NCBI GenBank assembly: GCA_019828595.1
Contig: JAHQRK010000001.1
Span: 4,526,001 to 4,590,000 of the forward strand
Direction: 5' to 3'
DNA length: 64,000 bases
DNA from: Aphanomyces cochlioides
Taxonomy: Eukaryota; Oomycota; Saprolegniomycetes; Saprolegniales; Verrucalvaceae
This document shows, piece by piece, positions 1-11,971 of this stretch. Every line of letters begins with the position of its first letter. Positions within the stretch are counted from its first letter, which is position 1. Made by a program: the position numbers and the translations under genes. The notes under the pieces are model-generated. The model was not told the DNA's origin. It did not search any database and saw nothing but the letters and a program-made list of their open reading frames with translations.

Positions 1-1700
1 ATCTCACTAAAGCAAGGTAGTCTTGTTTTCCGGACGATTTATTGTGAGATCACATACCTTTATCAAATGATATTCCTGTCAAAATCATGTTCAACAGGAT
101 CACCTCCAAACTCATTAATGTTCTTCGGTCTGTCCGACGTATAAACGAATAATTGTAGGAATACATACGAAAAAGAATGCATTTACACAGGTTTCCTCCT
201 ACAATGCATACATCACTTCAACATCGAGGGCGGCGAAAAAGTCCATCTCCCATCCCATCATCGGCTGCACGATAACCAACATGACGACTGGACCCAAGTC
301 AACCCTTTCACGGCAATCTTATCCACAATCCATCCAGTATTCAGGCGCTCACATGCTGCCAACAGTCAAGAAGATCGTGTCCTGAACACAACCCGCACGA
401 ACAAGGTGTGTTGCCGGACACGCTTATCCTCACTATTGACTCAAGAGGTTATCTGAATGTCCGATTCTGCTCTGGCTTCTGTCCAACTCGGTCTACGGTA
501 CTGAATCAATGCCTCTAAACGAATTCAAATCAACTCTCTAAGAGACAAATGACCAGACAGCCGATTGAGCCGACGAAATGTCGTGTGGTGATAGTATGCT
601 ATTTGAAACGGAGGCTCTCACCTATATCTTCATGGCGAATCGTGTGCGGATTCTCTGTCCAGCTAGCGGTAAACATGTGCCATCGTCGTCGACTCAATCC
701 CATGTGATGATAGTTTTTGCTGGCACCACTGTCCAAGTTATGACGTCGAGCAAGTGTCGTGTACTCTTGCTCTTAGTGCGACGTCTGTGCGAGAGAAGCG
801 AGTCAGTGGATAAGATGAAACTGTGCTATGGCTCTATCGTACCCGTCGTCTTCCAGTGTGCTTGAAAGCATGGAGTTTGTTAGCTCAAGAATTCTCTCGC
901 ATTCCTTTTGACCCACATCCCGATTGCAGGGAGAACACTCTTCAGACAGCTATTCACGACTGTGCAGTTGCTTCTGGTGAACAGGAATAAAAAAGAATCA
1001 AAACTCTGACGAATGTGTCCCCAAGAACCAACGTGCCGATGGAATCAACATTGATCTCCATATTACTGTAGTTCATGCGTGAAATGCATGCACTTCCTTG
1101 CACCACTTTGACAGGATACATTGCTGGTGAGTTTCATTATTATTGACTGGGCGTGCCTGACTCCCCCCTCTAGTGCATTTTCATGGACCCGAGCGCCAAT
1201 TCCTTCTGTCACTTCTTCTTACAAGCATTCAGTTGATTAAGAGAAGGATACACAATGCGGCCACGAAATATCTATCGAAGTGTTCGAACGACCCAAACCG
1301 CTCACAAAATTCTTTGCTTTACGCAACGACGTCGAAGACACTGGCTTAGTCTCGCTCTCGCACTCGCAACTGACCTACATTTTTATCCGCGCTATGAAGA
1401 GGTAGCATCTTGTGCTACATCAATGGACCATGCTTGATGTGAACCAGCGCTCCCGTATATCGGATATTTTTGCGATATATTGAGTTCACTATGTGATCTC
1501 AATGCAGCTTGGTTTAATGAGTTTGGAAGTGCAAGCTTGTTTGGTGCCCAGTTCCAACTCAGCAACGCGGAGAATTGTTTTGCAAATGCAGCCCTCCAGA
1601 GGTGGTCTGAAAGTTCCTGCAGAAGATGACGGCTTGTTAACAATTCTTCAGGTTTGACACCAGGCAAACGTGACATCGAGTAAATTGAGTATATTTTTGA
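1..1700 (+). repeat. Dispersed repeat R1, left-edge copy
   Basis: This stretch is homologous over most of its length to the reverse complement of about 52810-54010, and partly to 31570-32310 and 54290-54790. Shared landmarks are a 'gtccggaaaacaa'-type end motif (here 'gttttccggacg' near 30), 'cctccaaactcattaatgttc' near 107, 'acatcacttcaacatc' near 208 and 'cgtgtcctgaaca' near 377. Open frames inside are short and not conserved between copies, so I call no gene. The element runs off the window edge, so its left end is unknown. Confidence 0.7.
1392..1676 (-). pseudogene. R2-family fragment with 'LWRAAFAKQF' core
   Basis: A 94-residue frame on the minus strand contains an LW-x(5)-KQF core. The same core appears at 52813-53019 (+), 40004-40225 (+), its mirror at 41308-41529 (-), and 54877-55146 (-). 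Other copies continue with a D-x-SKL-x-DQ-x(4)-SKLV pattern, which is degraded here. I do not recognise the family. An F-box or leucine-rich type protein is possible but only a guess. Downstream stops and loss of the SKLV part suggest a relic. Confidence 0.4.
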
Positions 1701-4700
1701 AAATGTATGGGATAGACAATGCAGCTCGCCCGGAGATCACTTTTGCTATTTCAAGTCTTGAGATCTTGCAGCAGCCACTAAGACCGTCTCATCAGCTCAA
1801 AAACCCCTGGCATTCATGTATATCCACAGATAATAAAACCACCACTACCATGACTAGACATGCTGTGAAACCTAGAGGCCAACCCTTTCATTCAATAGCT
1901 CTTTGCGTGGAATGCGCAAGAGCACATGTAGAATGTCAGCTGCGATATTGATTCAAATCGACACGATGGCCCTCATCTGCTCGTATCGACTGTTCACGGG
2001 AGATATTGTAGCTCGGTGGTGACAGAATTAAGACAAATTTTGAAGTCTACCAAAACGATGACCATTTTTGTTTGTCATGTTGGATTGGCCACGAATGAGA
2101 ATGTCTGTCTGATTGTTTGCCTTTTGAGCCTTCTTCCTTTGTTGGGGTCATGCCAGTTGGTTGAATACTGTACAAGATTTTTTTGTTGATGTGACTTCAT
2201 TCAATTACATCACTTCTTAGATTCAAGATTTGCCGATGGACTGACTGATGCCTCTATTCAAATTTCAAGAACATTGTCGTCACAATACCATCAAAAGAGA
2301 CAAACGTTCTTGTTTCACTCGAACATGCCAAATGAAATCTACATTGATCGCAGCATCAGCAGTAGATTTTTTCGTGTTCGCATGCTTCCACAGATGACTG
2401 GACGAGAAGAGTTTCTTCCTCATGGGGCCGAAACGATTATGAAACATCAGCACCACGGACGTTGTCAACTGACTTTCGCTTCTCACCAACTTCTTTGTTG
2501 TGTGAATACTCTATAGCCCTTTCTGTCGAAGCTGCTATTTAGAGAACTGTTAACTGCTTCCTCAGTTGTTTTCTGACATCATTTCAAGGTTGTTTGATAA
2601 AATACTTGTCTTCGTTGGTGCAACTCAATTGCGATAGTTTCAAAGCGGGATCCATGGTCTCATTTGCATTCATGCTTGTGCAATGTGATTGTCGTCTATT
2701 TCCATGTTTCAGACGATGAGTTGACTCAACGGATGCTGCTAGAAATTTACTGAATCAGTTACGTTGCACAACTTCAAATTTGGATGAAGCTCTACAATTA
2801 CTATAATCGAGAAGGATGAACTGCTTCCAAGTCTTCAGATTGTCGTCCATGTCAAACCCATACCTAAATTTGAACGCGATACAACTCAGAATGCATTTTA
2901 GTCATCCTCGTGATTTGTCTGTTTAGCGCTCAATTATCACAATCAGGTCTTAACAAGCTATCCATGACGTAAGATATTGCCGCTAACTGAAATGGCACAC
3001 TGTTAGCATTACGAGCCCTCCCCGTGTCTCTGCATTTGGACTTTTCCTATTTCTCTACATGATGAATAGCCGCTTGTGACCCCAACACCAAGAAAAGTAA
3101 TATGACCCATGTTGTCTGTGGTACGGCACAACAACACAAGTCGATTTATCGCGAATGCCATATCGCTGCTCGTAAATGTGCTCTGTCTTTCATTCAATTA
3201 TCACCATGACATTTCAACAACCAGCATTCTAAGATGGCATTCATCCAGAAAATTATTTTGAGCAATTTTGAATTTTTGTATATTCAAGCCCAAATCTGCC
3301 TTGGATATCAATTCGATTTCATTGACGCGCACTACATGACAGCATCCTTTTAAGGGGGTTCTCAATGAAGCTTGCCTATGATTTTTGGATGTGCGCTGTC
3401 ATGGGCATTTGATTGTTGGCATCATTTTCCACATCCTGATGGCTTGGTATTATATTCAAGTTTTTTCCGATGGATGTGTTATAGTATTTCTGATAGATGC
3501 ACATCTTGTTACTGTTCCAATTATCAGCTAATCTGTATGTATCGCTTGCGTGGTCCATCGTGCCGACATTCTTTTCGCTCACTTTATTGTTTCAGATGAA
3601 TGTCAGACCATTTCGAACATATTCATAAAACCATAGCGAGGGCATTTTAATATTAGTGTCTCTTGCACAATATATTGTGATATATCGGACCCACTTGCTA
3701 CGATTTTGTAAACCATGATGTGTATTTTCAGCATACTCATGAAGTTGCTTGGAGATAGGCATGCACAACGTTCATTATGAGCAAGTCATGCTTGGAAATA
3801 CATTCATCACTGCAGCAGGAGTTCGCAAGTACGATTTTTGAATCCTGCAGTGCTGAGAAGTACTCCGTTCTTCACCACATCAGACCTATTTCTGAAGCAA
3901 CTCAAATTATTGAATGATGCTCCCTCATTTGACTCCTCAAGAATATCCAAGTAATGTGTGTCATGGACACGGAACGTGAACGTTGTATATTTGTTGATTT
4001 CCTGCTTGCTCTATCAATATTATCTCATTCCTTTTAAATGTCGATATCTTATGCGCTATATATATCAAGGTGCAAATTTTGCACACTTGCTTGTACTGCA
4101 GTAGTATTGTTCAAGATGCAATGGTTTAGCCAAAATGAAATGGATTTGAATTTGCACTGAAAACAAGTCTGAAGATCATTCCTCCTTGGCAAGTTACCAT
4201 TTTCCATGCGTAAAATATACCTATACTGAGAAATCGCGAGCAACGAAATATACATTCGCTCAAGGACGTGAAGCCACCATGCCGTGGAAACCGATATAAA
4301 GTTTTCTTAGCCATATACTGACATCGAAAATTTTATCAGGGCCATTAATCTGGGAGAAAACGATTACGACCACAGTTTGGGAATGCATTTCATCAGGCTT
4401 GTTCCACCAGAAGCCCTAGAGGTTTTCTCAGAACGTCTGAGCGAATGCTGTGAATGGGTAGTCAATCGCCGAAGTCATGTTTGTTGGGCCGCAATATTTC
4501 TATTACCGAAGTCAGTGAGAGTGTAAAAGAAAAATTCAACCGTCACAGCGTCCATACAGGCACTAGTGTGAATCATCAACATCGATGTGTGCAAAGACAC
4601 AGTGAAGTTAAAGGAAGATGTTCATCTTCAGCATTTGCTTCCCAATCCAAAACAAGATACGTCGCTTCAAAGGAGTAAAATGCCATTCACTCCAGCGTAG

Positions 4701-5580
4701 GCTTATTTTCTGCATTAGGTGTTTTCGTCTTTTATTAAGATATACCACTCATTCAGGCATTTACGAGGTGCACAACCAGCAGTTCCATTTTTGCCACGTC
4801 AGTGGTGACGTCTCAACAACTTGATAATGACTTTAATCGACATATTTTAAGGTGAAACTTATGAATGGAATATCGTTGTCGACTACTCAATCGACGAAAA
4901 GTTGTGCTGCCAAAATATTTTGCTTTCCGATTTGAAATGGAATTTTAAATTTTTGTGGTATGTCGAATCTTAGCTTTGCGTCTACCGTAGATCGAATGGA
5001 AATTATCGCGGATGGAGCCGCAACGAATGAAATCGTTGTTTATTCAGTCACGATTAGTCAATGTTAGTTGGGAAGCCATTTCATAGCATTGAGAAAGGAA
5101 ACTAAGCTAAGATCTCCAACAAAGCAAAGGAATTATTCGTCCAGCAAAACCTCAAGGGAGGATTGAACTTGAGATATTTAACTGAACCTATGAGATATAT
5201 CGGCATTGCTCAATGAATTATGGAACAATTGATGCCTTTGTTTCTGAATGTGTGTTGTTATTGACCAAACCTCGCCGAAAACATTTACTTACCACGAGGG
5301 CATTACTCAAGATTAATGAATCGAATAATTGTCGAATACATGTTGGAATATCAAGTATGAACTCACACGTGCTGCACAAGTTTACTACATCATGCGAAGA
5401 TTCCAGACGCCTCGCACTCCATGCAGCTATTTGAATTATTGACGATAGCTACCCTGAAGGTGTGCAAAATCATGATAAATATTCGCTATTTGCATCGTTT
5501 ATCCAACTTGATTGTCGTACGATTCATCTGTGACTCACATCGACTTTCATGACTTGAAAAGTAATTGATCAAGACGTATT
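1700..5580. other. Degenerate R2-type repeats, no supported gene
   Basis: No frame here exceeds about 95 codons and none shows a recognisable domain. Pieces match the R2 repeat elsewhere: about 2003-2100 matches 51049-51150, 55470-55575 and 57885-57990; about 2650-2900 resembles 56430-56740; about 4950-5040 resembles 38130-38170 and 50270-50330 through a 'gtcgaatctt' landmark. The remainder (about 3000-4900) is AT-rich and shows nothing I can name. Confidence 0.5.
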
Positions 5581-5589
5581 ATTTACTGC

Positions 5590-6090
5590 ACTCTTTACAT
5601 TGCGAATGTTATCCACCACCTGCACACAATTCTTGATTTCTCTCTTTACATTGCGAATGGTTACACAGCCACGATATATAGGAAATTGCAGTTTAGACAA
5701 GTTACAGTACCACGACACTCACAAAATCATGTCAGAAAGTAAAGTCGTAGAGAAACGATGGATATTTCCTGCGATTTTCAAGACACTTGCCAAACGACGA
5801 GATAAATTCTTTGCACTGATATACGTGTGAAGTGTCGAGATTTCCTACAGGATGTCTATTTTTAGAAGTCACTCGGTATCGTTCAAACAAAACGACCCTT
5901 ATGGTTCAACAAGAGCATACAATGAAGTCCATTTAGAAATCCAGTGATTATCCGGACCAGTATCCGTAAACGGTGAGATTTAAATTTCAAAAAGCAGAAC
6001 GTCCTGCAGCGACACCGCCGACGACAACCCCGTGAAAGAAAGGTGCGTTCTCCTCCTGCTGCGCACGACTGTGATCTTTGATCTAGACTT
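5590..6090 (+). promoter_or_regulatory. Conserved 5' flank and leader of family copy A
   Basis: The stretch from about 5848 ('gatgtctatttttagaa') through 'ccggaccagtatccgtaaacgg' is conserved upstream of copies A, B, C, D and E, so it probably holds promoter and leader sequence. A 44-nt GT-AG intron (6043-6086) lies just before the ATG at 6091. Corresponding 44-nt introns occur at 26789-26832, 45028-45071 and 59832-59875. Reading frames upstream of this intron differ by a base between copies, which argues for an untranslated leader. Sequence from about 5600 also resembles 44640-44830. Confidence 0.55.
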
Positions 6091-6972
6091 ATGAGCAACC
6101 AAACTTCTCAATACCAACAAGACATCATCTTCCATGTACGGTCACTCGCCAAATTCTGTGTCTCATTTGGCCGACTAGATTATGTCAATGACATGGATCT
6201 TTGTGCTTCTTACAGCATGCATCGCACTCTTGTGCATTCAAATCGACGGAGCGATCACGTTCAATTTCAAATGGAATATATTTGACAAACTGGTACGTAC
6301 ACACTGCTTTCATTGATTCTCTAACGAGATCGATGAAGACACGTCACAGCAACAACAACAACACCCGAGTCCATCACATCCAACGTCATGTCGACAACGA
6401 GCAACGCCATCCAAAAACAACATCAAATGAAAAAACACTCGAGGAAAATTTCGCCGCGAGCGATATCCAACGAATGCAAGACGTGGAGCGTCAATTGCTT
6501 GAAGTGAACGAAGTCAAACGAAGCCTCCTAAGTCAATACCAGTCACATCAGCGATTGTGTCAGCAGCTCGTCCAAGGGCAAGATTCGTTGGATAATGAGA
6601 CTGATTTCCAACATAACGAGGTATTATGGCGACGATCATGGACATATTTTATGCGAATTAGGCACGAGATGCTACTTTAGTCGGCATCCACCAACTCGTT
6701 CGCACTATTGAAATCGATCCACGCGAGTTGGCTCTACCACGAAACGAGCCATCACAAGCCCAGGACTATGTTCAAGCAGAAGATGGCTTAGAAACGTCAT
6801 GCACTATCACGCCTGACTCCGCAGAGTCAACTTCAGGGGAAGAATCGAATCGTGTAGCCGCGACGGCAAACATCATTTCCCAGCTCAAAGTCATTCCACA
6901 GACATTGCCATTGCATGAAAGGTACTGCCGTTGGCTCAACATGACACAATTTGTTGACGTCGTTGGTCTGAG

Positions 6973-7167
6973 TAGAGAGTCTTCCTCGTCTTCCTCGAAA
7001 TTGGATTGCGCCTTCATAACGGATTCGCACATCAATCCGAGTGACGACGCGATGTGTGTGCAGGAAACCCTGCCTTTGAACAACACATATTGTATTGAAC
7101 AATCTCAATCGCCATGCAGCCATTCACAGTTCGGACACTTTTTGAAGAAATTTCAGCTACACGAAAG
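6973..7167 (+). other. Extra exon in copy A, apparently duplicated
   Basis: This 195-nt exon keeps the reading phase, is flanked by GT-AG introns (6922-6972 and 7168-7219), and has no counterpart in B, C, D or E. Both it and the preceding exon end in an LHE-AG phase-2 boundary, and the two following introns start alike ('gtact', 'gtatt') and resemble each other. This suggests tandem duplication of the exon and its intron. The encoded stretch is Ser-rich and otherwise unrecognised. Confidence 0.6.
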
Positions 7168-9451
7168 GTATTCTCGTTTGTTGAATTTCACATGAATTTC
7201 GACGTCTGTGGCCCGGTAGTGAAAATGCATTGAACTCGGACTTTGCATCCATCACGGACACGTGCTCAGATACACATGTCGACACAATTTCGACGCCACC
7301 AGTCCATCATTCAAACGATATGCATGAATTACAGCATTCGAATTTGCCTTGCGTAGTGCCAAGCATCAGAGACACGTCTGACACAGATATACAAAATGTG
7401 GAACAAGAGAATAGTCCGACTGCAGTTGCAATCCTGACAAAAACTCAAGATTCAATTCTGCAACTCGGAATCGTTGAGTCTGTCAATCAAGGTATTCATG
7501 CCTTCGGTGTGTTTCATTTCTTATTTGGTGCTTTAGTCCATTCGGATGAGCGTAATCTCGCTTGCGGAAATGTTGATAAAACTCAAACTGAGGCGGCAAC
7601 CCAGTTCACCAACACCGCTGGTAAATTAGCAGAACAGACTGAGGATGAGCTCAAGGACGAACTTCTTCCAGAAACATTTTCGTCCATCGTGACGATCGAA
7701 ACACTGTTTGAACAGGTTGAATGGTTCTTATTGATACTTTTCTCACTCAACCATGCAGATTGAAACGTGTATGCGTGCGTTTGACAAACCCACTGACTGG
7801 AAAACCCAGATAAGGGCATTGCGGCGTCTCGAGCTGGCGTTGCAAATAGTGGCCTCGGATGCACCGTTGGACGGAGTTCTCGAGCGAATGCTTCCTTTAG
7901 CAGTATGTTTGCAATCGTTGAACGGAATCGAATTACACCCATAGGCACACGTCGACACGTTGCTTTCTTCCATACACTCAAGGGTCGTCAAGCTTACATG
8001 CAGCATCCTCACGTCGTTTGCCGCATTGTTTGGCCCTCTGATGGCACCATTCAACGATCAAGTCGTCGTCGAAGTGCTCAACACAGCTCGCATCAACATT
8101 CAAGTATTCCGCGAAGCAGGAGAGGAATGCATGCAAGTCATGTCCACGCATTCTCGATACAACCTGGACATTATGCTGGATTACTTTGACTCGGTCAAAG
8201 AAGGTATTGATATGTCCTTGGCTCTGTTTGATACATGTCGTAGATGAAATACAAAATTTGATTCTCAAGCAACTGCCACTGATCATGGCATCGTGGAGCA
8301 AACTGGAGTTGGAGCCCTATAACGAGCGATTGAAGGCTATGCTTCGAAAAGTGCTCGGTGAAAGAATTTTTGTCAGGATTGGCAACAGGGACAAATTTAT
8401 TGATATTCCATCGTTTCGACACCGAGGTGCCTTTCATGATGAGCACCCTACGGCGAGAATTACTTTTGCCCTGGCAAGCAAATTCGGTGGTACAGGTGAA
8501 AGACCAAAGAGAATTCCCCTCCAAAGCATTTGCATACCAACTTTGGCGAACAATCAGTCGATGCCACATGTTGTGGTCAACGCAAACAAGTCCAAGAGCA
8601 AGTTTGCTTTATGATGCAATCCGTTCAAGCGAAGAAGTCAAGTGTGCTCCTCTCACTAATGGCACCACTGCAGCGAAGACGAGCATGGTTCATCTGAATT
8701 TACCCACGACATCATACCAAGACAGGTATGCTCATCCAATATTTCATGCTCATAGTTTCCGTGGTCATAGTGATGAACAGCGTGCTCTCAGCTTGAAAAC
8801 CGTGCCTCCATGTGTGAATTCGGTTCCTCCTTTGAAATTGTCCACACTAAGATCTGCTGTCTTACCGTGTGATGATATGAATGAAGTAAAGGTATTTGAA
8901 TATTCCGCACAAGAAAAAATGGCGATGTTACACGAGACGGCAGCGGAATGTGAACAGCTTATGCCTCCCGCCAGCATGCTCGAATGTCAAGGTATATATT
9001 TTCAGTGACTAGTATCGTCATGTCTTACAATAGACACATTCATCCAAGAGTCGAAACTTGCGACTGCCTCCAACCTTACCAAATTTCCGTCAGGTTCTGA
9101 GACGAAATCCATGACTGACAAGTAATATCGTTTGTTGTGTTCGTTTGATTTCACTTGATTGTGCTGTATAGTAACTGGTGTGACTCTATGACATCTGAGA
9201 CCACGTCTACATCGGATGTGAGTTCCAATACAAGCGATGACGACTTGGCCGTGAGAACGTGCTCACCGGGTCATGCCATGCCAACATCAGCGAAAGTGGG
9301 TTTCGCATATGCGATGCTGACGATTGATGGCAACATAGAGCATAGATTGCCAAAAGACACGACACGATTGAGCCAAGCAGCGACAAGAAAAGGTACCGAA
9401 GACGATGCCAATGCAAGGAGGCTGGACGAGAACGACCATGGAGACGTAAGG

Positions 9452-9715
9452 CCAGTGGGGTCGTCCTCGGTGTCCACGACTCTTGCGAGACGCCGAGGTC
9501 CAAATCCTATTCGATTCTGTGGTGGATAAGCGACAATTCACAAAAACGGGCGACCAAAGTCTTGCCAGTTCAATTTCGACCCCCCCCTTCCTCCCTATAG
9601 GTCGAGCTATTTTGGCCATTGTATCGACGTCGCTTTTGGTGCATTACGCGCTGCAATTGAGTGGGCTACATTCCCTTTCACTACGACGACACCTTAAAAT
9701 TTTTAATTAAACCAT
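9452..9715 (+). pseudogene. SH3/Tudor-like module fragment inside copy A
   Basis: The text 'gtcgtcctcggt' followed by a frame reading SKSYSILWWISDNSQKRA and then KVLP matches the barrel exon of copies C, D and E, yet it follows the exon-12 region of a TOG-type copy. A C-rich run near 9579 and a premature end near 9710 break the module. It therefore looks like a recombination or conversion product between the two subfamilies rather than an extra functional domain. Confidence 0.7.
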
Positions 9716-10025
9716 TTGTCTCCCTTACTACATGAAGGAGTTGTTGCGAAAAGTGTCGGGGGTGTTGACGGATGTGCGGGGGCGTCATGACAAGTACATT
9801 TCGGGGAAACACTAAAATATTGTAACATAAGACTGACATGCAAGTCTGGCTCGAGGATTCCGAACTCCAGCACCAAATGAAGACGTAATGGTCATAGCCG
9901 CCGAGTGTACAAAACGTTCCCAGAAGTGATCGAGAAGCAACAACTAGAGGACCAAATGCGAGAGCGATAAGAGATGTTGGAGAAAGCGAAATTATTTTAG
10001 CAGGGACAAAATAGTAGTGATGCCA

Positions 10026-11616
10026 CCTGCCGATAGTACATGCCAGTCTGTGGATAGGGACGACCACGTTCGCAGCAAACCTGACAGCTGCAGTTTCGAA
10101 ATTTCAAGGTTCCAACAGCGTACCGCATGACCCAGAACACCGGCACGGCGCCGTCAGAGTCGTCAGGGCAATATTACGAGTCTCAAGACGATAATGCAAC
10201 TCGACCGTGGGGATCGCGTCTCCTCGACAACGATACCCTTGCTGCTCTTCCCCAGTGAACCCGCACAGTTTATCGTACTGGCCAGTCGTTTGTCTCGCGT
10301 CGCTCGTGACCTTTGCCCAGGCAGTGACGTATCCCGTCTTTTCCTTTATGGACCCCAGTCCGTCGGTTGCATTCGGCTGTGGCCTGACGGCCAACGGTCC
10401 AGTTCTCTCACCACTTCCTGTGTTCGGCGTCCTGTGCCTCCTCCGGTGCCTCGGGACACACGAAGATGTGGGCATAGAGCGCCAGTATTCCACAGCGTCG
10501 GTCATGATGCTGGTTGTGCCCATGGTTTCCAGGCGGTTGTTCTACGTGGGTTTGTCCGAACTATGGTATGGCCAGTGCGCTCCATGAGGCATGAATGGTG
10601 ACACACAATGGAGTGAACTCCCTGTGTAGAGAGAGATATAAACACACTCCAATACACACAGCCGCAATGGATCTCATCTCTCTGCACGTTTGTCGAAGTT
10701 CGACGAGTGACTTTTCGAGTGTCCAGCGGACTGCGTCGGCGGTATCAGATCATGGAGCCGTCTCGTTTGGCTTCGTACGTTACGCTGCAGTTCCCGTCCG
10801 AACTTGTCCTCTGCACGAATTTTTGCAGAACAAGAGTGACGGTGACTGTCACAGCGAAACTTGGGTTCGTCCAACATGAAAGGGATGGATGCGCGCGTCG
10901 CCGACCGCAGTCCAAGTCAGCAACATACCATGTCTTCAGCTGTCCCCACAAGATCGCCAACCCGGCCCATCGTGACCAACGCGGCTTTGTCGAGGGACAC
11001 AAGTCCAGTTGGGAATGTCGCACACACATTCCCACTCTGCACGTTTGAGGAACTTCCACAATTTTGCAGAGTAGGAGTGATGGTGACATTCACGGCGAAT
11101 GACATTAGTTCTCACTGTGGTGTCTTCCCTGCTCTGCAGTTGCTGCTCCACTCGTTCTCTGTGATGCTGTCAATGAAATCTTGATCTTGGCTTGTTCATT
11201 CATGATAAATTGTTGGCCAATTCAATATAATTACATTGGTCAATTTTCAAATTTGAGACCACTTTTGAAAAAATGGCGGGAAAACCGTGACAAGTCCTAA
11301 ACATGGACGACAGGCGCCGAGTATACTTGCTTGCGGGTGAAAGATGGCCGTATACAGCTGTGGGAATTCCACCAGACCCAGTGGTCGGTGACAGAAGAAG
11401 CCTTGCGAACTCAAATCCTGACCGCAGTTCGAGCTCATGAGGAAGCAAAAGAATGGATGGTGACAGTACTGCACGCCGACAAAGAATTTCGCGTCCATGT
11501 CTACAAAATGCCCGCCTCTCCAATTTGATACAATAGGGCGAGTGCAATCAATCACAGTGCTGGTGCATGGTGCGGCACGGGCAGATCACTCACACTACGG
11601 CATGCAATGGAGGACG
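10026..11616 (+). repeat. Element X, left copy of a 1.6-kb inverted repeat
   Basis: This segment is the reverse complement of 24078-25668, with coordinate sums constant at 35694 along the whole length, so the copies differ by substitutions only. It is visibly richer in G and C than its flanks. The last part (about 11320-11528, + strand) is open with a protein-like composition: a WEFHQTQWSVTEEALRTQIL stretch and then an acidic and aromatic tail. The 10194-10601 and 10104-10523 frames overlap on opposite strands, and I recognise neither. Minus-strand frames around 10745-11105 contain two similar SFAV-x-VT-x-T pieces. No transposase or reverse transcriptase motif is visible, and the element's nature is unknown. 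Confidence 0.8.
11331..11528 (+). CDS. Unrecognised short ORF at the end of element X (left copy)
   Basis: This 65-codon frame is preceded by more open sequence in the same frame from about 11308. The composition (Trp, Phe, Glu, His) looks like a folded domain: a strand-like LQLWEF segment, then a TEEALRTQILTAVRAHEEA helix, then MVTVLHADKEFRVHVYKM. The inverted copy at 24166-24363 differs by two residues (F to Y, P to S). No upstream start or splice model could be closed, so it may be one exon of a larger gene carried in X. I do not recognise it. Confidence 0.35.
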   Translation: MRVKDGRIQLWEFHQTQWSVTEEALRTQILTAVRAHEEAKEWMVTVLHADKEFRVHVYKMPASPI

Positions 11617-11971
11617 CTGGGGTACAAGGTGTTGGAGACCCCACATTTGCTCGGTCTGATAGATCCACTTTTTTGGGACATCGACTCGTTTAGCTGGAAG
11701 TGCTTTGCACGAGGGATGTTCAGGTGAATCAACCAGATTGCCTTGACTTTGCGTTTTTGATGTCGATATTTCATGGCCTTGTGTTTAGTCTTTCAATATC
11801 CTCTCCAACAAGTATTTGATGTCAAATGAGAGGGTCGATGGAATGCAAGCTCATATCCATACAGACTGGTGGAGTGTCGTCGCTGAATTGCATGCGGTGC
11901 ATCCTGCCTTCAGCTGTCTTGGTTAGATCGTATCGCAGTAGAGTTGAGGAGCATGATATCAAAATGTCGAC
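11617..11971 (+). repeat. Third copy of the KDM5-upstream segment, fused to element X
   Basis: From 11617 the sequence matches 19665-19980 almost perfectly for about 316 nt, and therefore also matches the inverted copy at about 20550-20865. The X similarity stops exactly where this similarity starts. The copy then carries about 20 nt not present in the others before 'catgatatcaaaatg' resumes near 11957. It encodes part of the KDM5 linker upstream of the AT-hook on the minus strand and is too short to be functional. Confidence 0.8.

Larger units (their letters stand above)
6091..9992 (+). pseudogene. Family copy A: broken TOG-type gene with chimeric 3' end
   Basis: Exons follow the pattern of intact copy B: 6091-6135, 6179-6292 (membrane segment), 6339-6620 (coiled coil), 6662-6921, an extra exon 6973-7167, 7220-7491, 7537-7715, then TOG exons 7759-7902, 7945-8203 and 8244 onward, followed by 8771-8991, 9034-9121 and 9172 onward. 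The TOG part reads like CLASP_N: DWKTQIRALRRLELAL, then SIHSRVVKLTC and a W-S-KLE helix. Lesions are clear. About 100 nt spanning the end of the third TOG exon and its intron donor are missing near 8374. The frame shifts near 8560-8590. At about 9452 the gene switches into the SH3/Tudor-like module of the C/D/E type. The tail exon (about 9895-9992) has in-frame stops. Element X abuts at 10026. Confidence 0.8.

Noticed and set aside
9155..9619. Several frames of 68-124 codons opposite or overlapping copy A exons
   Set aside because: They are shadows of the family exons in other registers. The exon frame is the one conserved in B, D and E.
10104..10601. Long overlapping frames on both strands of element X (up to 139 codons)
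   Set aside because: G+C-rich sequence produces long spurious frames. Neither strand shows a recognisable domain, and the opposing frames cannot both be genes.
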